Source: Schleiferiaceae bacterium
GTDB lineage: Bacteria > Bacteroidota > Bacteroidia > Flavobacteriales > Schleiferiaceae
Assembly: GCA_022565875.1 (NCBI GenBank)
Contig: JAIULY010000016.1
Location: forward strand, 1-32,431
Direction: 5' to 3'
DNA length: 32,431 nt
Shown here one piece after another: positions 8,088-17,300 of the stretch. Below the pieces are notes generated by a model. The model had not been told where the DNA came from. It saw nothing but the letters and a program-made list of their open reading frames with translations, and made no database searches. How positions within the stretch are numbered: the first letter of the stretch is position 1; each line of letters begins with the position of its first letter. A program made the position numbers and the translations under genes.

Positions 8088-9455
8088 ATGGCTAAAAAGG
8101 TATTTGACAATATATTGGGAACCATCGGCGATACGCCCATGATTCGAATGAATAAAATAGCAGCAGATATCCCCGGGACGATTTATGCCAAGGTGGAATA
8201 TTTTAATCCAGGACAAAGTGTGAAAGATCGCATGGCGCTAAAAATGGTTGAGGATGCTGAAAAGGCAGGCCTGCTAAAACCCGGTGGAACAATCATCGAA
8301 TGTACTTCTGGAAACACAGGAATGGGTTTGGCTTTGGCTGCTATTGTAAAAGGTTACAAGTTGATCTGTACCATGAGTGATAAACAGTCGAAAGAAAAGA
8401 TGGATATTCTTAGAGCCATGGGTGCCGAAATTTATGTATGCCCAACCAATGTTGCACCTAGTCATCCAGAATCGTATTACTCGGTTGCTGATCGTTTACA
8501 CAAAGAAATACCCAACAGTTTTTACCCATATCAATATGACAATCTCAGCAATCGCGAGGCGCATTACGAGACCACGGGTCCAGAAATATGGGAGCAAACA
8601 GAGGGGAAAATCACTCATTTTGTTGTTGGCGTGGGAACAGGTGGCACCATCTCTGGCGTAGGTAAATATTTGAAAGAAAAGAATCCCAATATTAAAATCT
8701 GGGGTATTGACACCTACGGTAGTGTATTTAAAAAATATCACGAAACAGGAGAGTTCGACGAAAACGAGATTTATTCCTATATCACAGAGGGTATAGGTGA
8801 AGATATTCTTCCTAAGAACGTCGATTTTGGCGTGATAGATTATTTCGAAAAAGTAACCGATAAAGACGGCGCGTTAGCAGCGAGAGAGCTTGCTAGAAAA
8901 GAAGGGCTCTTCTTGGGGTATTCTTGCGGTTCTGCATTTCAAGGGGTACGACAGTTGAAGCATTTGCTAAAGCCAGAAGATGTAGTTGTGGTATTGTTCC
9001 ACGATCATGGTAGTCGTTATGTCGGTAAGGTTTACAACGACGATTGGATGCGTGAACGCGGCTTTTTGAATAGCCCAAACAAACTAGCTAAAGACCTGAT
9101 TGATAAACACACGCATTTAAACCTAGTAACTGTTCAAGCAGGAGAGCCGTTGGCAAATGCCATTTCATTGATTCGAAAGTATGGCATTAGTCAAATGCCG
9201 GTGGTGAAGGAAGGTGTGTTTGTGGGTTCGTTAGACGAGCGCAAATTATTCGAGATTTTGGTGGATGATGCCTCTGCCTCCTCTAAAAAAGTAGCTGATT
9301 TTATGCAGCCTGCCTTTCCTGTAGTGTCTCCTGTGGAAACCATAGACCGGATTGCCTCGTTGATTACCAAAGAAAATGGAGCCGTGTTGGTCGACTTGGG
9401 TCAAGAACAATACCATATCATCACAAGAAATGATTTGGTTGCGGTTTTAGCGTAA
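8088..9455 (+). CDS. Cystathionine beta-synthase-type PLP enzyme with CBS pair
   Basis: A PLP-dependent beta-replacement enzyme joining serine (or an activated serine) with homocysteine or sulfide; cytoplasmic sulfur amino acid metabolism. In the 455-residue product the catalytic fold spans about 5-325: the Schiff-base lysine is K46 in PGQSVKDR, the substrate loop is TSGNTGMG (73-80) and the phosphate loop is GTGGTISG near 183. Two CBS domains follow (about 340-455), as in fungal and animal cystathionine beta-synthase. There is no N-terminal haem segment. The layout favours cystathionine beta-synthase over plain cysteine synthase, which lacks the CBS pair, but substrate cannot be decided from sequence. 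A GTG at 8046 is in frame; MAKKVFDNILGTIGDTP at 8088 is the usual start. A terminator follows 23 bases after the stop. Confidence 0.9.
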   Translation: MAKKVFDNILGTIGDTPMIRMNKIAADIPGTIYAKVEYFNPGQSVKDRMALKMVEDAEKAGLLKPGGTIIECTSGNTGMGLALAAIVKGYKLICTMSDKQSKEKMDILRAMGAEIYVCPTNVAPSHPESYYSVADRLHKEIPNSFYPYQYDNLSNREAHYETTGPEIWEQTEGKITHFVVGVGTGGTISGVGKYLKEKNPNIKIWGIDTYGSVFKKYHETGEFDENEIYSYITEGIGEDILPKNVDFGVIDYFEKVTDKDGALAARELARKEGLFLGYSCGSAFQGVRQLKHLLKPEDVVVVLFHDHGSRYVGKVYNDDWMRERGFLNSPNKLAKDLIDKHTHLNLVTVQAGEPLANAISLIRKYGISQMPVVKEGVFVGSLDERKLFEILVDDASASSKKVADFMQPAFPVVSPVETIDRIASLITKENGAVLVDLGQEQYHIITRNDLVAVLA

Positions 9456-9478
9456 TTCATTTTTGATGATAATAGATA

Positions 9479-9517
9479 AGGCCTCACTTTGTAAATACAG
9501 GGTGGGGCTTCTATTTT
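9479..9517 (+). terminator. Probable intrinsic terminator of the CBS-type gene
   Basis: Ten consecutive pairs including G-U (9479-9488 with 9501-9510; core GCCTCACT with GGTGGGGC), followed by CTATTTTTA. It lies 15 bases before the next start codon. Confidence 0.6.
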
Positions 9518-9532
9518 TAATGTAGAAAGGAT

Positions 9533-10336
9533 ATGGAAAAAAAAGTGGTTTTAGATATGTTAGGGCGGTCAGTAGTTGTCCCTTCTGCGCCTAAAAGAAT
9601 TGTGAGTTTGGTGCCGTCACAAACCGAGCTCCTTTTTGATTTGGGGCTGCGTGATGAGGTAGTGGGAATCACTCGGTTTTGCGAACATCCCCGTCAATGG
9701 TTTTTGAGTAAACAAAGAGTAGGAGGGACCAAGCAAGTAAAAATGGACCGATTGCATGCATTGCAACCTGATTTGGTGCTCGCCAATAAAGAGGAAAACA
9801 CCGAAGAAATGGTAGCCGAAATTAGTGATGTCGCACCCGTTTGGGTGAGTGATGTGCGCACCTTGTCCGATGCCTGCGTAATGATTGAACAGATAGCTAG
9901 TTTAGTGAGGAAAGTTAATCAGGGTCAGATTATTGCAGCTGATGTGCGCCGTAATTTTGATGCCTTGCAGCCAACAGCGCAACCCAAAAAAGTGCTTTAC
10001 GTAATTTGGAAAAGTCCTTGGATGGCAGTTTCTGGAGATACTTTTATAGGTGAAATGCTGCGCAAATGTGGCTGGGTCAATGTATTTGAACATGCCGCAG
10101 ATCGCTACCCTATTTTTGATTTAGAGATATTAAGAACATTGCAACCTGACTTGATTTTTCTATCTAGTGAACCATTCCCCTTTGCCGATAAACATGTAGC
10201 AAAGCTAGTAGCATTGCAGCCCGAACTAGAAAACAAGGTGCATTGTGTGGACGGTAGTTTTTTTTCGTGGTATGGCAGTCGATTGATAAAGAGCGGGGAA
10301 TATTTTCAAAAATTACTGTTGGAGCTTTCTAGTTAA
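9533..10336 (+). CDS. BtuF-like helical-backbone metal receptor without signal peptide
   Basis: The 267-residue product resembles periplasmic binding proteins of cobalamin/iron-siderophore ABC importers: RIVSLVPSQTELLFDLGL at the N-terminal lobe, VVGITRFCEHP and VGGTK, the long bridging helix around 105-145, then a second lobe with PDLIFLSSEPFPF. The sequence begins directly MEKKVVLDMLGRSVVVP, with no hydrophobic leader, lipobox or other upstream start that would add one, so it should be cytoplasmic as read. Bacteroidota commonly carry such leaderless homologues; their ligand is not known to me. No ABC permease or ATPase gene is adjacent. A corrinoid or metal ligand is only a family-level guess. 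Confidence 0.8.
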   Translation: MEKKVVLDMLGRSVVVPSAPKRIVSLVPSQTELLFDLGLRDEVVGITRFCEHPRQWFLSKQRVGGTKQVKMDRLHALQPDLVLANKEENTEEMVAEISDVAPVWVSDVRTLSDACVMIEQIASLVRKVNQGQIIAADVRRNFDALQPTAQPKKVLYVIWKSPWMAVSGDTFIGEMLRKCGWVNVFEHAADRYPIFDLEILRTLQPDLIFLSSEPFPFADKHVAKLVALQPELENKVHCVDGSFFSWYGSRLIKSGEYFQKLLLELSS

Positions 10337-10523
10337 TACTTAAACATGATGATTTTTGAGAGTATCGCAATGCTTAGTGTCTCTTTTTTTAAATTGTTGT
10401 TTTTTAAGTTTTTAAATTTTTTTAATCTTCTTTGTAAACCTTTGTGTTAAGTCAGGGTTACTTAGTCTGTTGATGCAATATCGCAAAAACTTAAACAATA
10501 GTAATCCTTTAAAAAAACAAACC

Positions 10524-11528
10524 ATGATGTTTAAAAACTTAAAATTTGCAGCTCTTGCAGCAGGTTTAATGGTATTTGGAACCGCTTGTAGCGACGATGA
10601 TGATACCACAACACCACCAGTAACCCCAGGCTTGGGCAATATTGTAGAGGTAGCACAAGGCGATGAGCGCTTTAGTACGCTAGTGTCGGTTGTGACTCAT
10701 CCAGACGTGGCTACACCAGATTTACTCAACTTGTTGGGTGGTGCAAACAATAGCTTAACTTTATTTGCTCCTACCAATGATGCTTTTGGAGCACTCTTAA
10801 CCGCACTAGGTTTGGCTGATGTGGATGCTTTAGTTGGTGCTTTAGGTGGAGATGCCGTTCGCAATATTCTAGCTTACCACGTGTTAGGTGCTAAGGTAGA
10901 AAGCAGCGCTGTTACCTCGGGATACATCACTACGCTAGGGCAGGCACACGGAAACAATTTGAGTGCTTATGTAGATGTTTCGGGAACTAACGTTACATTA
11001 AACGGGAATAGTCCAGTTTCTGCTGTCGATATTCAAGCTTCAAACGGTGTTATTCACGCTATTGACCAAGTGTTGTTGCCCTTAACAATTTTAGAATTGG
11101 CAGCATTAAACAGTGATTTCACCTCTTTGGCCGCCGCAGCGGGAGTGGCAGATGGCAACATCGACGATTTATTGGGCGATCCAGAAGCAGGTCCATTGAC
11201 CTTATTTGCGCCAACGAATACGGCTTTCACCAACCTAATCAATGACTTAGGTGCTGGTGATTTGAATGGAGTTGTAAGTGCTGTAGGTACTGATGGTCTT
11301 GCCACGGTATTATTATACCACGCTGTAGCTGGTGCTAACATTACTGCAGCAGCAGTTACTGCCGGTACTGTCACCACAGCTTCTGGTCAAGACTTTGCTA
11401 TCAACGTAAATGGTGGTGTAAGTATTACTGATACACAAAACGGAACAGCAAACGTAATTGCAACAGATGTTCAAGGAACCAACGGTATCATTCACGTGAT
11501 TGATGCGGTATTGCTTCCTGTATTGTAA
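10524..11528 (+). CDS. Fasciclin (FAS1) repeat lipoprotein, surface-export signal
   Basis: The 334-residue product starts MMFKNLKFAALAAGLMVFGTAC; Cys22 follows a good lipobox. It is followed at once by S-D-D-D-D, which fits the lipoprotein export signal that sends Bacteroidota lipoproteins to the outer face of the outer membrane. Two FAS1 domains follow (about 35-185 and 190-334), each with the conserved TLFAPTNxAF and a late Y-H-V/A segment plus NGVIHAIDQVLLP or NGIIHVIDAVLLP at the end. FAS1 domains mediate adhesion or matrix contact in many organisms. The frame is open 54 bases upstream, but only the ATG at 10524 (or the next codon) gives a proper signal. A strong terminator follows by 22 bases. 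Confidence 0.93.
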   Translation: MMFKNLKFAALAAGLMVFGTACSDDDDTTTPPVTPGLGNIVEVAQGDERFSTLVSVVTHPDVATPDLLNLLGGANNSLTLFAPTNDAFGALLTALGLADVDALVGALGGDAVRNILAYHVLGAKVESSAVTSGYITTLGQAHGNNLSAYVDVSGTNVTLNGNSPVSAVDIQASNGVIHAIDQVLLPLTILELAALNSDFTSLAAAAGVADGNIDDLLGDPEAGPLTLFAPTNTAFTNLINDLGAGDLNGVVSAVGTDGLATVLLYHAVAGANITAAAVTAGTVTTASGQDFAINVNGGVSITDTQNGTANVIATDVQGTNGIIHVIDAVLLPVL

Positions 11529-11550
11529 TCACTAATGATGATTTAAACAT

Positions 11551-11580
11551 AAGGCCGCACGAAAGTTGCGGCCTTTTTTT
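11551..11580 (+). terminator. Intrinsic terminator of the FAS1 gene
   Basis: AAGGCCGCA (11551-11559), loop of 7, TGCGGCCTT (11567-11575), nine perfect pairs followed by a T-run. The stop codon of the convergent permease gene overlaps the T-run (11579). Confidence 0.93.
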
Positions 11581-12811
11581 ATTGAAAGCGAATGGCTTTT
11601 GAAGGAGCTATTTTTGAAATAATGCGCACGGGCAAAAGTAAAATGAGTAAACTAAAAAGAATGGTGCCCACATTTAAAACTATTATATGAATGGGGTTGA
11701 GGTATATGGCAATGGCTTCGACATAGTATACATCGGGGTTGAGTTTAATGAATTGAAACTGCTCTTGAGCAAAACAAAGGCCTAGTCCTATAAGGTTGCC
11801 CCAAAAAAGTCCTTTTGCAATCATATGTAAGGCCCTGCCGAGAAATATTTTGCTCAATTGGCGATTGTTTGCGCCCAAGGCCTTTAACAGTCCTATATTT
11901 TGGGTGCTTTCCAAAATTAAAATTAGCATGGCCACAACAGTGTTAATGCTCGCTACAATAAGTACAATTATGATAATAATAATGATGTTTATGTCGAATA
12001 ACGCCAGCCACTGAAAGATTTGTTCGTTGCTTTCTTTTACGGTAACGGCATCCAAATCAAAAGGAATGGCGGCACGGATGGTTTTTGCGGTAGCCTCCAT
12101 TTTGTGAATGTCTTTTAATATAATTTCAAAGCTACCTGTTTCGTTGTTATTCCAATTATTGAGTCGTTGGATGTGTTTGAGATCGCCAATTAGGATGTTT
12201 TTATCAAAATCGTCTAGTCCAGTATTGAACAATCCGCTAATGATTAACGAGCGTTGTAAGGGAGGTTTTGGTGCTTCTCGCAAGAAGAATAAATTTAGGG
12301 TATCGCCCAAGTTAACCTCAAGCACTGCGGCCATTTTTGTGGAAATAAGAATACTATCGTTGTAGGCTTCGGCGTTGAAGGAAGGGATGACTCCGGCTCT
12401 CAGATGGCTAGCGAAAAAATCAAATTGATAATCATCGGTAACCCCTTTCAGGATGGCGCCTTCAAATTGTGCAGCTGACCGCACAATACTTGTTTTATGC
12501 GCAACAGCCTGTATCGAGTGTACGTTTGGAATTTCAAGTACCGTTTTGTGCCAATCGCTTTGACGTTCAATAGGACTTTCGTCAAATTGTGATTTGCCTT
12601 GATAGCTAAAGATTTGGACATGTCCATTGAAGCCAATGACCTTTTGCTCAATAGTTTTTTGCAAGCCGGCGCCAGTGGCAAGTGCTAAAATCATAATCGC
12701 AACGCCAAGAGCAATAGCTGTAATGGATAAAAAAGTTACTGGGCCCGAAAAAGAGCCGTTGCCTTTGGTACCTTTGGCGAAACGATTGGCTACAAAAAGT
12801 TCAAATTTCAA
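11579..12811 (-). CDS. ABC transporter permease, LolC/LolE-FtsX type
   Basis: The 410-residue product has one N-terminal membrane helix (SITAIALGVAIMILALATG, about 25-45), a large periplasmic MacB-like domain (about 50-260), and three C-terminal helices, with the FtsX-family signature region LLKALGANNRQLSKIFLGRA. This is the layout of the permease that, with a LolD-type ATPase, releases lipoproteins from the inner membrane. No ATPase gene is adjacent, so the partner must be elsewhere. No ATG is available before the first helix; I chose the TTG at 12811 because KFELFVANRF follows exactly where the family's initiator Met is expected. Another TTG at 12841 adds ten residues. The third-from-last helix has a run of seven isoleucines from a trinucleotide tract. 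Confidence 0.88.
   Translation of the reverse strand: MKFELFVANRFAKGTKGNGSFSGPVTFLSITAIALGVAIMILALATGAGLQKTIEQKVIGFNGHVQIFSYQGKSQFDESPIERQSDWHKTVLEIPNVHSIQAVAHKTSIVRSAAQFEGAILKGVTDDYQFDFFASHLRAGVIPSFNAEAYNDSILISTKMAAVLEVNLGDTLNLFFLREAPKPPLQRSLIISGLFNTGLDDFDKNILIGDLKHIQRLNNWNNNETGSFEIILKDIHKMEATAKTIRAAIPFDLDAVTVKESNEQIFQWLALFDINIIIIIIIVLIVASINTVVAMLILILESTQNIGLLKALGANNRQLSKIFLGRALHMIAKGLFWGNLIGLGLCFAQEQFQFIKLNPDVYYVEAIAIYLNPIHIIVLNVGTILFSLLILLLPVRIISKIAPSKAIRFQ
12769..12776 (+). promoter_or_regulatory. Possible -7 box for the NamZ-type gene
   Basis: TACCTTTG matches TAnnTTTG, 39 bases before the ATG at 12816. It lies inside the coding region of the divergent permease. No clear -33 element. 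Confidence 0.35.
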
Positions 12812-12815
12812 CAGA

Positions 12816-13991
12816 ATGAATACATTTAAATTTTGCCTCAAAGATACTTACAAACTCGTGTTAGGTTGTCTGCTTTTTTCAGTACCAGTTTTCGCGCAAG
12901 ATTTTCAAATTGGAGCGGCTCAGTATGAGGCTTACCAACAGATTTTAGAAGGTAAAAAATTGGGAGTCATAGCCAATCAAACCAGTTATGTTGATTCTGT
13001 GCATTTAGTTGATTTTTTAATTGGTAATGGGGTGGAAGTGGTAAAAGTTTTTGCGCCAGAACACGGTTTTCGCGGTAGTGAAGATGCTGGGGCTGTAGTT
13101 AAGGATGGGGTTGATGCAAAAACAGGCTTGCCTTTGGTTTCACTTTATGGTAAGAACAAGAAGCCATCCACGGAAATGTTGCGCGATATAGATGTGTTAT
13201 TGTTTGATATTCAAGATGTGGGAGTGCGTTTTTACACGTATATCAGCACGATGAGTTACGCTATGGAAGCCGCAGCGGAGCATGGGATACCTTTTGTTGT
13301 TTTAGATCGCCCCAACCCTAATGGGCATTATGTTGATGGCCCTATTCTAAAGGCAGTAAACACCTCTTTTGTAGGCTTGCACCCTGTGCCTATAGTGCAC
13401 GGATTGACTATTGGAGAGTATGCAAAAATGGTGAATGGAGAAGGTTGGCTGAAAGGTGGTGTGACTTGCGAATTGCATGTGATTCCTTGTGCAAATTACC
13501 GTCGTGATATGGAGTATATTTTGCCCATACCACCCTCTCCAAATTTACGTAGCCAAAATGCAATTTACCTCTACCCGAGTTTGTGTTTGTTTGAGGGCAC
13601 GGACGTTTCCGTGGGCCGCGGTACTGACACCCCTTTTGAGGTTTTTGGCGCACCTTGGTTTGCAGATACCTTTGCGTTTTCTTTTGTGCCAAAACCCAAT
13701 TTAGGAGCCTCCAACCCAATGCATAGTCAAAAACAGTGTTATGGAATTTCATTAAAGGGCACAACAGATTTTGAACGGCCTACAGCAATCAATTTATCGT
13801 TTTTGTACATGGCTTTTGAGCAATATAGTGGACAAAAATTTTTCAATAATTTCTTTATAAAACTTATTGGAGACGGAGATGTACAACAAGCTTTTTTGAA
13901 AGGATTAGATGAAAAGTCCCTCCGGGAACTTTGGAAAAATGATGTTGAAGCCTTCATTGCGTTGAGAAAACCGTATTTGATTTATAGATAA
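12816..13991 (+). CDS. Secreted exo-beta-N-acetylmuramidase NamZ-type (DUF1343)
   Basis: The 391-residue product has a signal peptide (KLVLGCLLFSVPVFAQ, cut near residue 28) and the DUF1343 fold. Family landmarks are LGVIANQTSYV, VFAPEHGFRG (E82-H83-G84), SLYGKNKKPS, DIQDVGVRFYTYI and VLDRPNPNG. Characterised members (NamZ, glycoside hydrolase family 171) remove N-acetylmuramic acid from the non-reducing end of peptidoglycan fragments, so this is likely a periplasmic cell-wall recycling enzyme. The assignment is by family. The frame runs upstream to 12627, but only the ATG at 12816 gives the signal peptide. The start lies 4 bases from the start of the divergent permease. Confidence 0.9.
   Translation: MNTFKFCLKDTYKLVLGCLLFSVPVFAQDFQIGAAQYEAYQQILEGKKLGVIANQTSYVDSVHLVDFLIGNGVEVVKVFAPEHGFRGSEDAGAVVKDGVDAKTGLPLVSLYGKNKKPSTEMLRDIDVLLFDIQDVGVRFYTYISTMSYAMEAAAEHGIPFVVLDRPNPNGHYVDGPILKAVNTSFVGLHPVPIVHGLTIGEYAKMVNGEGWLKGGVTCELHVIPCANYRRDMEYILPIPPSPNLRSQNAIYLYPSLCLFEGTDVSVGRGTDTPFEVFGAPWFADTFAFSFVPKPNLGASNPMHSQKQCYGISLKGTTDFERPTAINLSFLYMAFEQYSGQKFFNNFFIKLIGDGDVQQAFLKGLDEKSLRELWKNDVEAFIALRKPYLIYR
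12839..12846 (-). promoter_or_regulatory. Possible -7 box for the ABC permease gene
   Basis: On the minus strand the bases read TATCTTTG, a full match to TAnnTTTG, 27 bases before the TTG start at 12811. It lies inside the signal-peptide coding region of the divergent gene. No well-spaced -33 element. Confidence 0.35.
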
Positions 13992-14368
13992 AACGCTACG
14001 ACTGGTTCGTGGTTTTTAGTTCTGTTTTCGCAAAAGTTGCGTTTTTTTTTGCTCATTTTTATTCTCGGTGTTAATAACTTTTTGAGTTCACTGAAAAACT
14101 GCATCAAACTCAAGTTTTCTTTTTAAAAAATCTTTTTCTTGCTGCTTTTTATTTAATGTGTTGTTTTGCAGTTTGTTATGGGGTTTTTAGTTGTGACGGC
14201 TTGTTTTTTGTTCGTAAGAACATGCTGTAAAAAGCTTTTAAACTTCATGATATACTTACGTCCTCATTTCAAGATATTTACCTGAGAAAAAAGTGAACTT
14301 TTTTACTGTTGTTTTTTTGGAAACGTTTAAATTCGTTGCCAAGTAGTGTGTAATAAACACAAGCAAGA
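13992..14368. other. AT-rich leader region before the PKD gene
   Basis: 377 bases without a credible gene. It starts with a weak terminator (13996-14017). Further in are a GTTC-GTAA-GAAC mini-palindrome near 14210 and an 8-bp inverted repeat AAAAAAGT-GA-ACTTTTTT (14287-14304). No full TAnnTTTG box was found, so the promoter of the long downstream gene is not located. Confidence 0.5.
13996..14017 (+). terminator. Weak intrinsic terminator after the NamZ-type gene
   Basis: CTACGA, loop CTGGT, TCGTGG (one G-U) then TTTTT. Only six pairs, but it lies 5 bases after the stop codon. Confidence 0.5.
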
Positions 14369-17300
14369 ATGAAGTTCGGGAAGGTTTTAGTTATATTGAT
14401 GTGCTTGTATGGATGGCATGCGTTCGGGCAGGGGTTTCCAAACTTTTATGTAGTAGGAGGAGACACCAATGTTGTGTCTGTAAATGTCTGTCAAGGTTAC
14501 GCAATACCATTTTCCAATCTTACCCCATTTACGGATTCTTTGTACTGGAATTTTCAAGGGGGGGCTCCTGCTAACTCCAATGCAAACAACGTCAATGTTT
14601 CTTGGGGAGCAACAGGTACTTATACGGTTACGTTGGAAATCCACAATAATTTTGGAATTGTAACCACATCCACCATAACGGTTGTAGTTTCCAATGTTAA
14701 GCCTACCGCATCTGTGCCGGCAACAATAGGTCAGATTTGTTCCAGTGACCCGCCTTTTACACCCGCTTTTGGTACTCCTGCAAATGGGTTCTGGGTAGGG
14801 CCAAGTGTGGTGAACAATCAAATCGATCCATCGCTGGCCAATTTGGGCAATAATGCAGTGGGTTACTATGTGCGAGGTGCTTCTGGGTGCTATTCAGATA
14901 CGGTTTTCACTACCTTCAATGTTCTAGAAGGACCAACAGCGATGCTTTATGATCCATCAGACTTTAGAAACTGTGATGGGTTTAGCCCAGTAACGCCAAC
15001 TTTCGGGTTGGAATTGACCGATTTGTCAACTGCACCTGCTGGTCAGACCATTGTCAATTATGAAATTTTTTGGGGTGATGGTACACCTTTTTGGACCGCT
15101 AGTACATTTCCTGCTACTGGTCTACAGCATACTTATGGCGGGCAGGGGGTGTTCAATTTGACCTTTGTTGTAACCTCTTCTAATGGCTGTACGGACACGG
15201 CAAGGTACCAAGTAGCCAACACCACCAACCCATCTTCATTGACGATTATCAACCCTGGAGGAACCAATGGGTGTGCGCCCGTTACTGTTACTTTTCCACT
15301 CAGTACCAACAATACCGATCCCACCATTACATATTCCATAAACTTTGGGGACGGAAAACCGCCCTTAACTTTTGGTCATCCGCCACCTCCATCTGTTACT
15401 TACACTTTTGATACAACTTCATGTCTTCAGCCTAGTCAGTTTTTCAACATTGTTGCAACAGCAACTAATGCGTGTTTGTCAACAGTTTCGTCTGTTCAGG
15501 GGCCTTTTGTGACACAACCTGCGGTGGCACTTTTCACTCCTCCAAATCCCGGTGGATGCGTAGGTCAACCTACCACTTTTGCCAATATGTCTATTCCAGG
15601 ATACAACAATGCCTGCAATCGACTGAGCTTGTTTACTTGGGATTTTGGCGATGGTAGCCCGACTGTTACCGTACCAGCCAATACACCCCAGCCCCCGCCG
15701 GGTGTGCATACGTACACCCAACCTGGTATTTATACAGTAACCTTATGGGTTGAATCTGGAGGCGCTTTGTGCCCAGGGGATACGTTTCAAGACATCGTTT
15801 GTATCGGCGAAGGGCCGACAACAAATGCTACGGCTGCAAACTTAGTCAATTGTGTTCCCTTTGATATTACGCCGCAAAACAATACCCAATTACACTCCTT
15901 TTGCGATACAGCATCCTATTCATGGTCAGTTGTTCCTGCTACGGGTTGGACGTTGATCAACAACACGGCGCTCACAGATTTTGAGCCTGAGTTTCGCTTT
16001 ACAGAACCTGGCAACTACACGATCAAGCTCAATGTGAATAACCACTGTGGCGCAGATTCAGTACTGTTTAATGTTGTGGCGCGAGGTAATCCCGTTATCG
16101 ATTTTCCTACAGTAGTTAATTTTTGTGATACGGCTACCCTTGACTTTACACCAGGTAGCCCATTTGCTCCCTTTATTTCCTCTCCCAATTCTCCTATCAC
16201 CTCCTTCAACTGGTCGGTGTCGCCCAATAGCTTTACTTTGGTAAGTGGTAACCTCAATGATTCTGGATTTGTTGGTGAATTTTCACCGGGGACCTACACC
16301 GTGTATCTTTCGGCAACCAACGGATGCGGTACAACAACTGATAGCGTAACGTTTACCGTTGCCATCCTTACCGAGGGAGGCTTTGATATTGATACCACTG
16401 CTGGGTGCTCTCCTCTTACTGTCAATGTTACGAGCACAAGTGCACCCGCCGCAACCCATGAATGGTTTGTGAATGGGGTATTGTATTCCAATGCTTTGGA
16501 TACTTCCATGACGTTTGTCAACCCCTCATTTACAACCGATTCGTTAATTGAGGTGGTGTTAATGGTTTATTCCGGGCCCAATTGCGCAGATACCATCACG
16601 GAATGGGTCACTGTTTTTGCCTCTCCAAATCCTGATTTTTCCGCAGATCCCGTTTGCGTTGGCAACACGACCTCCTTTTTTGACTCAACTGTAGCTGCTA
16701 CCGCTCCCATCATCGGTCGTTTTTGGGACTTTGGGGATGGTAATGTGTCCACGGCAACGAATCCCACACATCAATACGCTGCTCCCGGCCTTTACAATGT
16801 AACATTAACGGTGGCTGACACCAATGACTGTTCGTTCTCTGTTGTAAAACCCATTGCCGTTGGTGCCGAGCCCGTGGTGAATTTTCAAATTTCATACGCA
16901 GCTCTTCCAGACTCGGCTTGTGTTGGAGATACTATTTTCTTTATCAATCAAACCACTACAGCAAATTTTGGATTTCCAATTGCCTCTTATGAATGGGATT
17001 TGAACAACAATGGCGTAATCAATAGTAATGCAACAAATTTTTGGACTATTTACACCGCACCGGGGTCTTATCTCATACGTTTGCGTGCAATTGATTCTCT
17101 TGGTTGTTTCTCAGAGATTACCAGAACAGTTTATATCAGCGAGCCACCTATAGCGGGGATAAATTTAAGTCATCGTGTGGGCTGCGGACCATTGCAGGTT
17201 ACCGCAACAAACACCACCCAGGGTTATGCAACCAACTTCAGTTGGGAGTTTTATACACTAAACCTAAATAACACAAAAAACATCCTTCATACAGCTGTGC

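Noticed and set aside
11054-11377. 107-codon minus-strand frame, alanine and valine rich
   Set aside because: It is the antisense of the FAS1 repeats, whose biased codons keep the reverse frame open.
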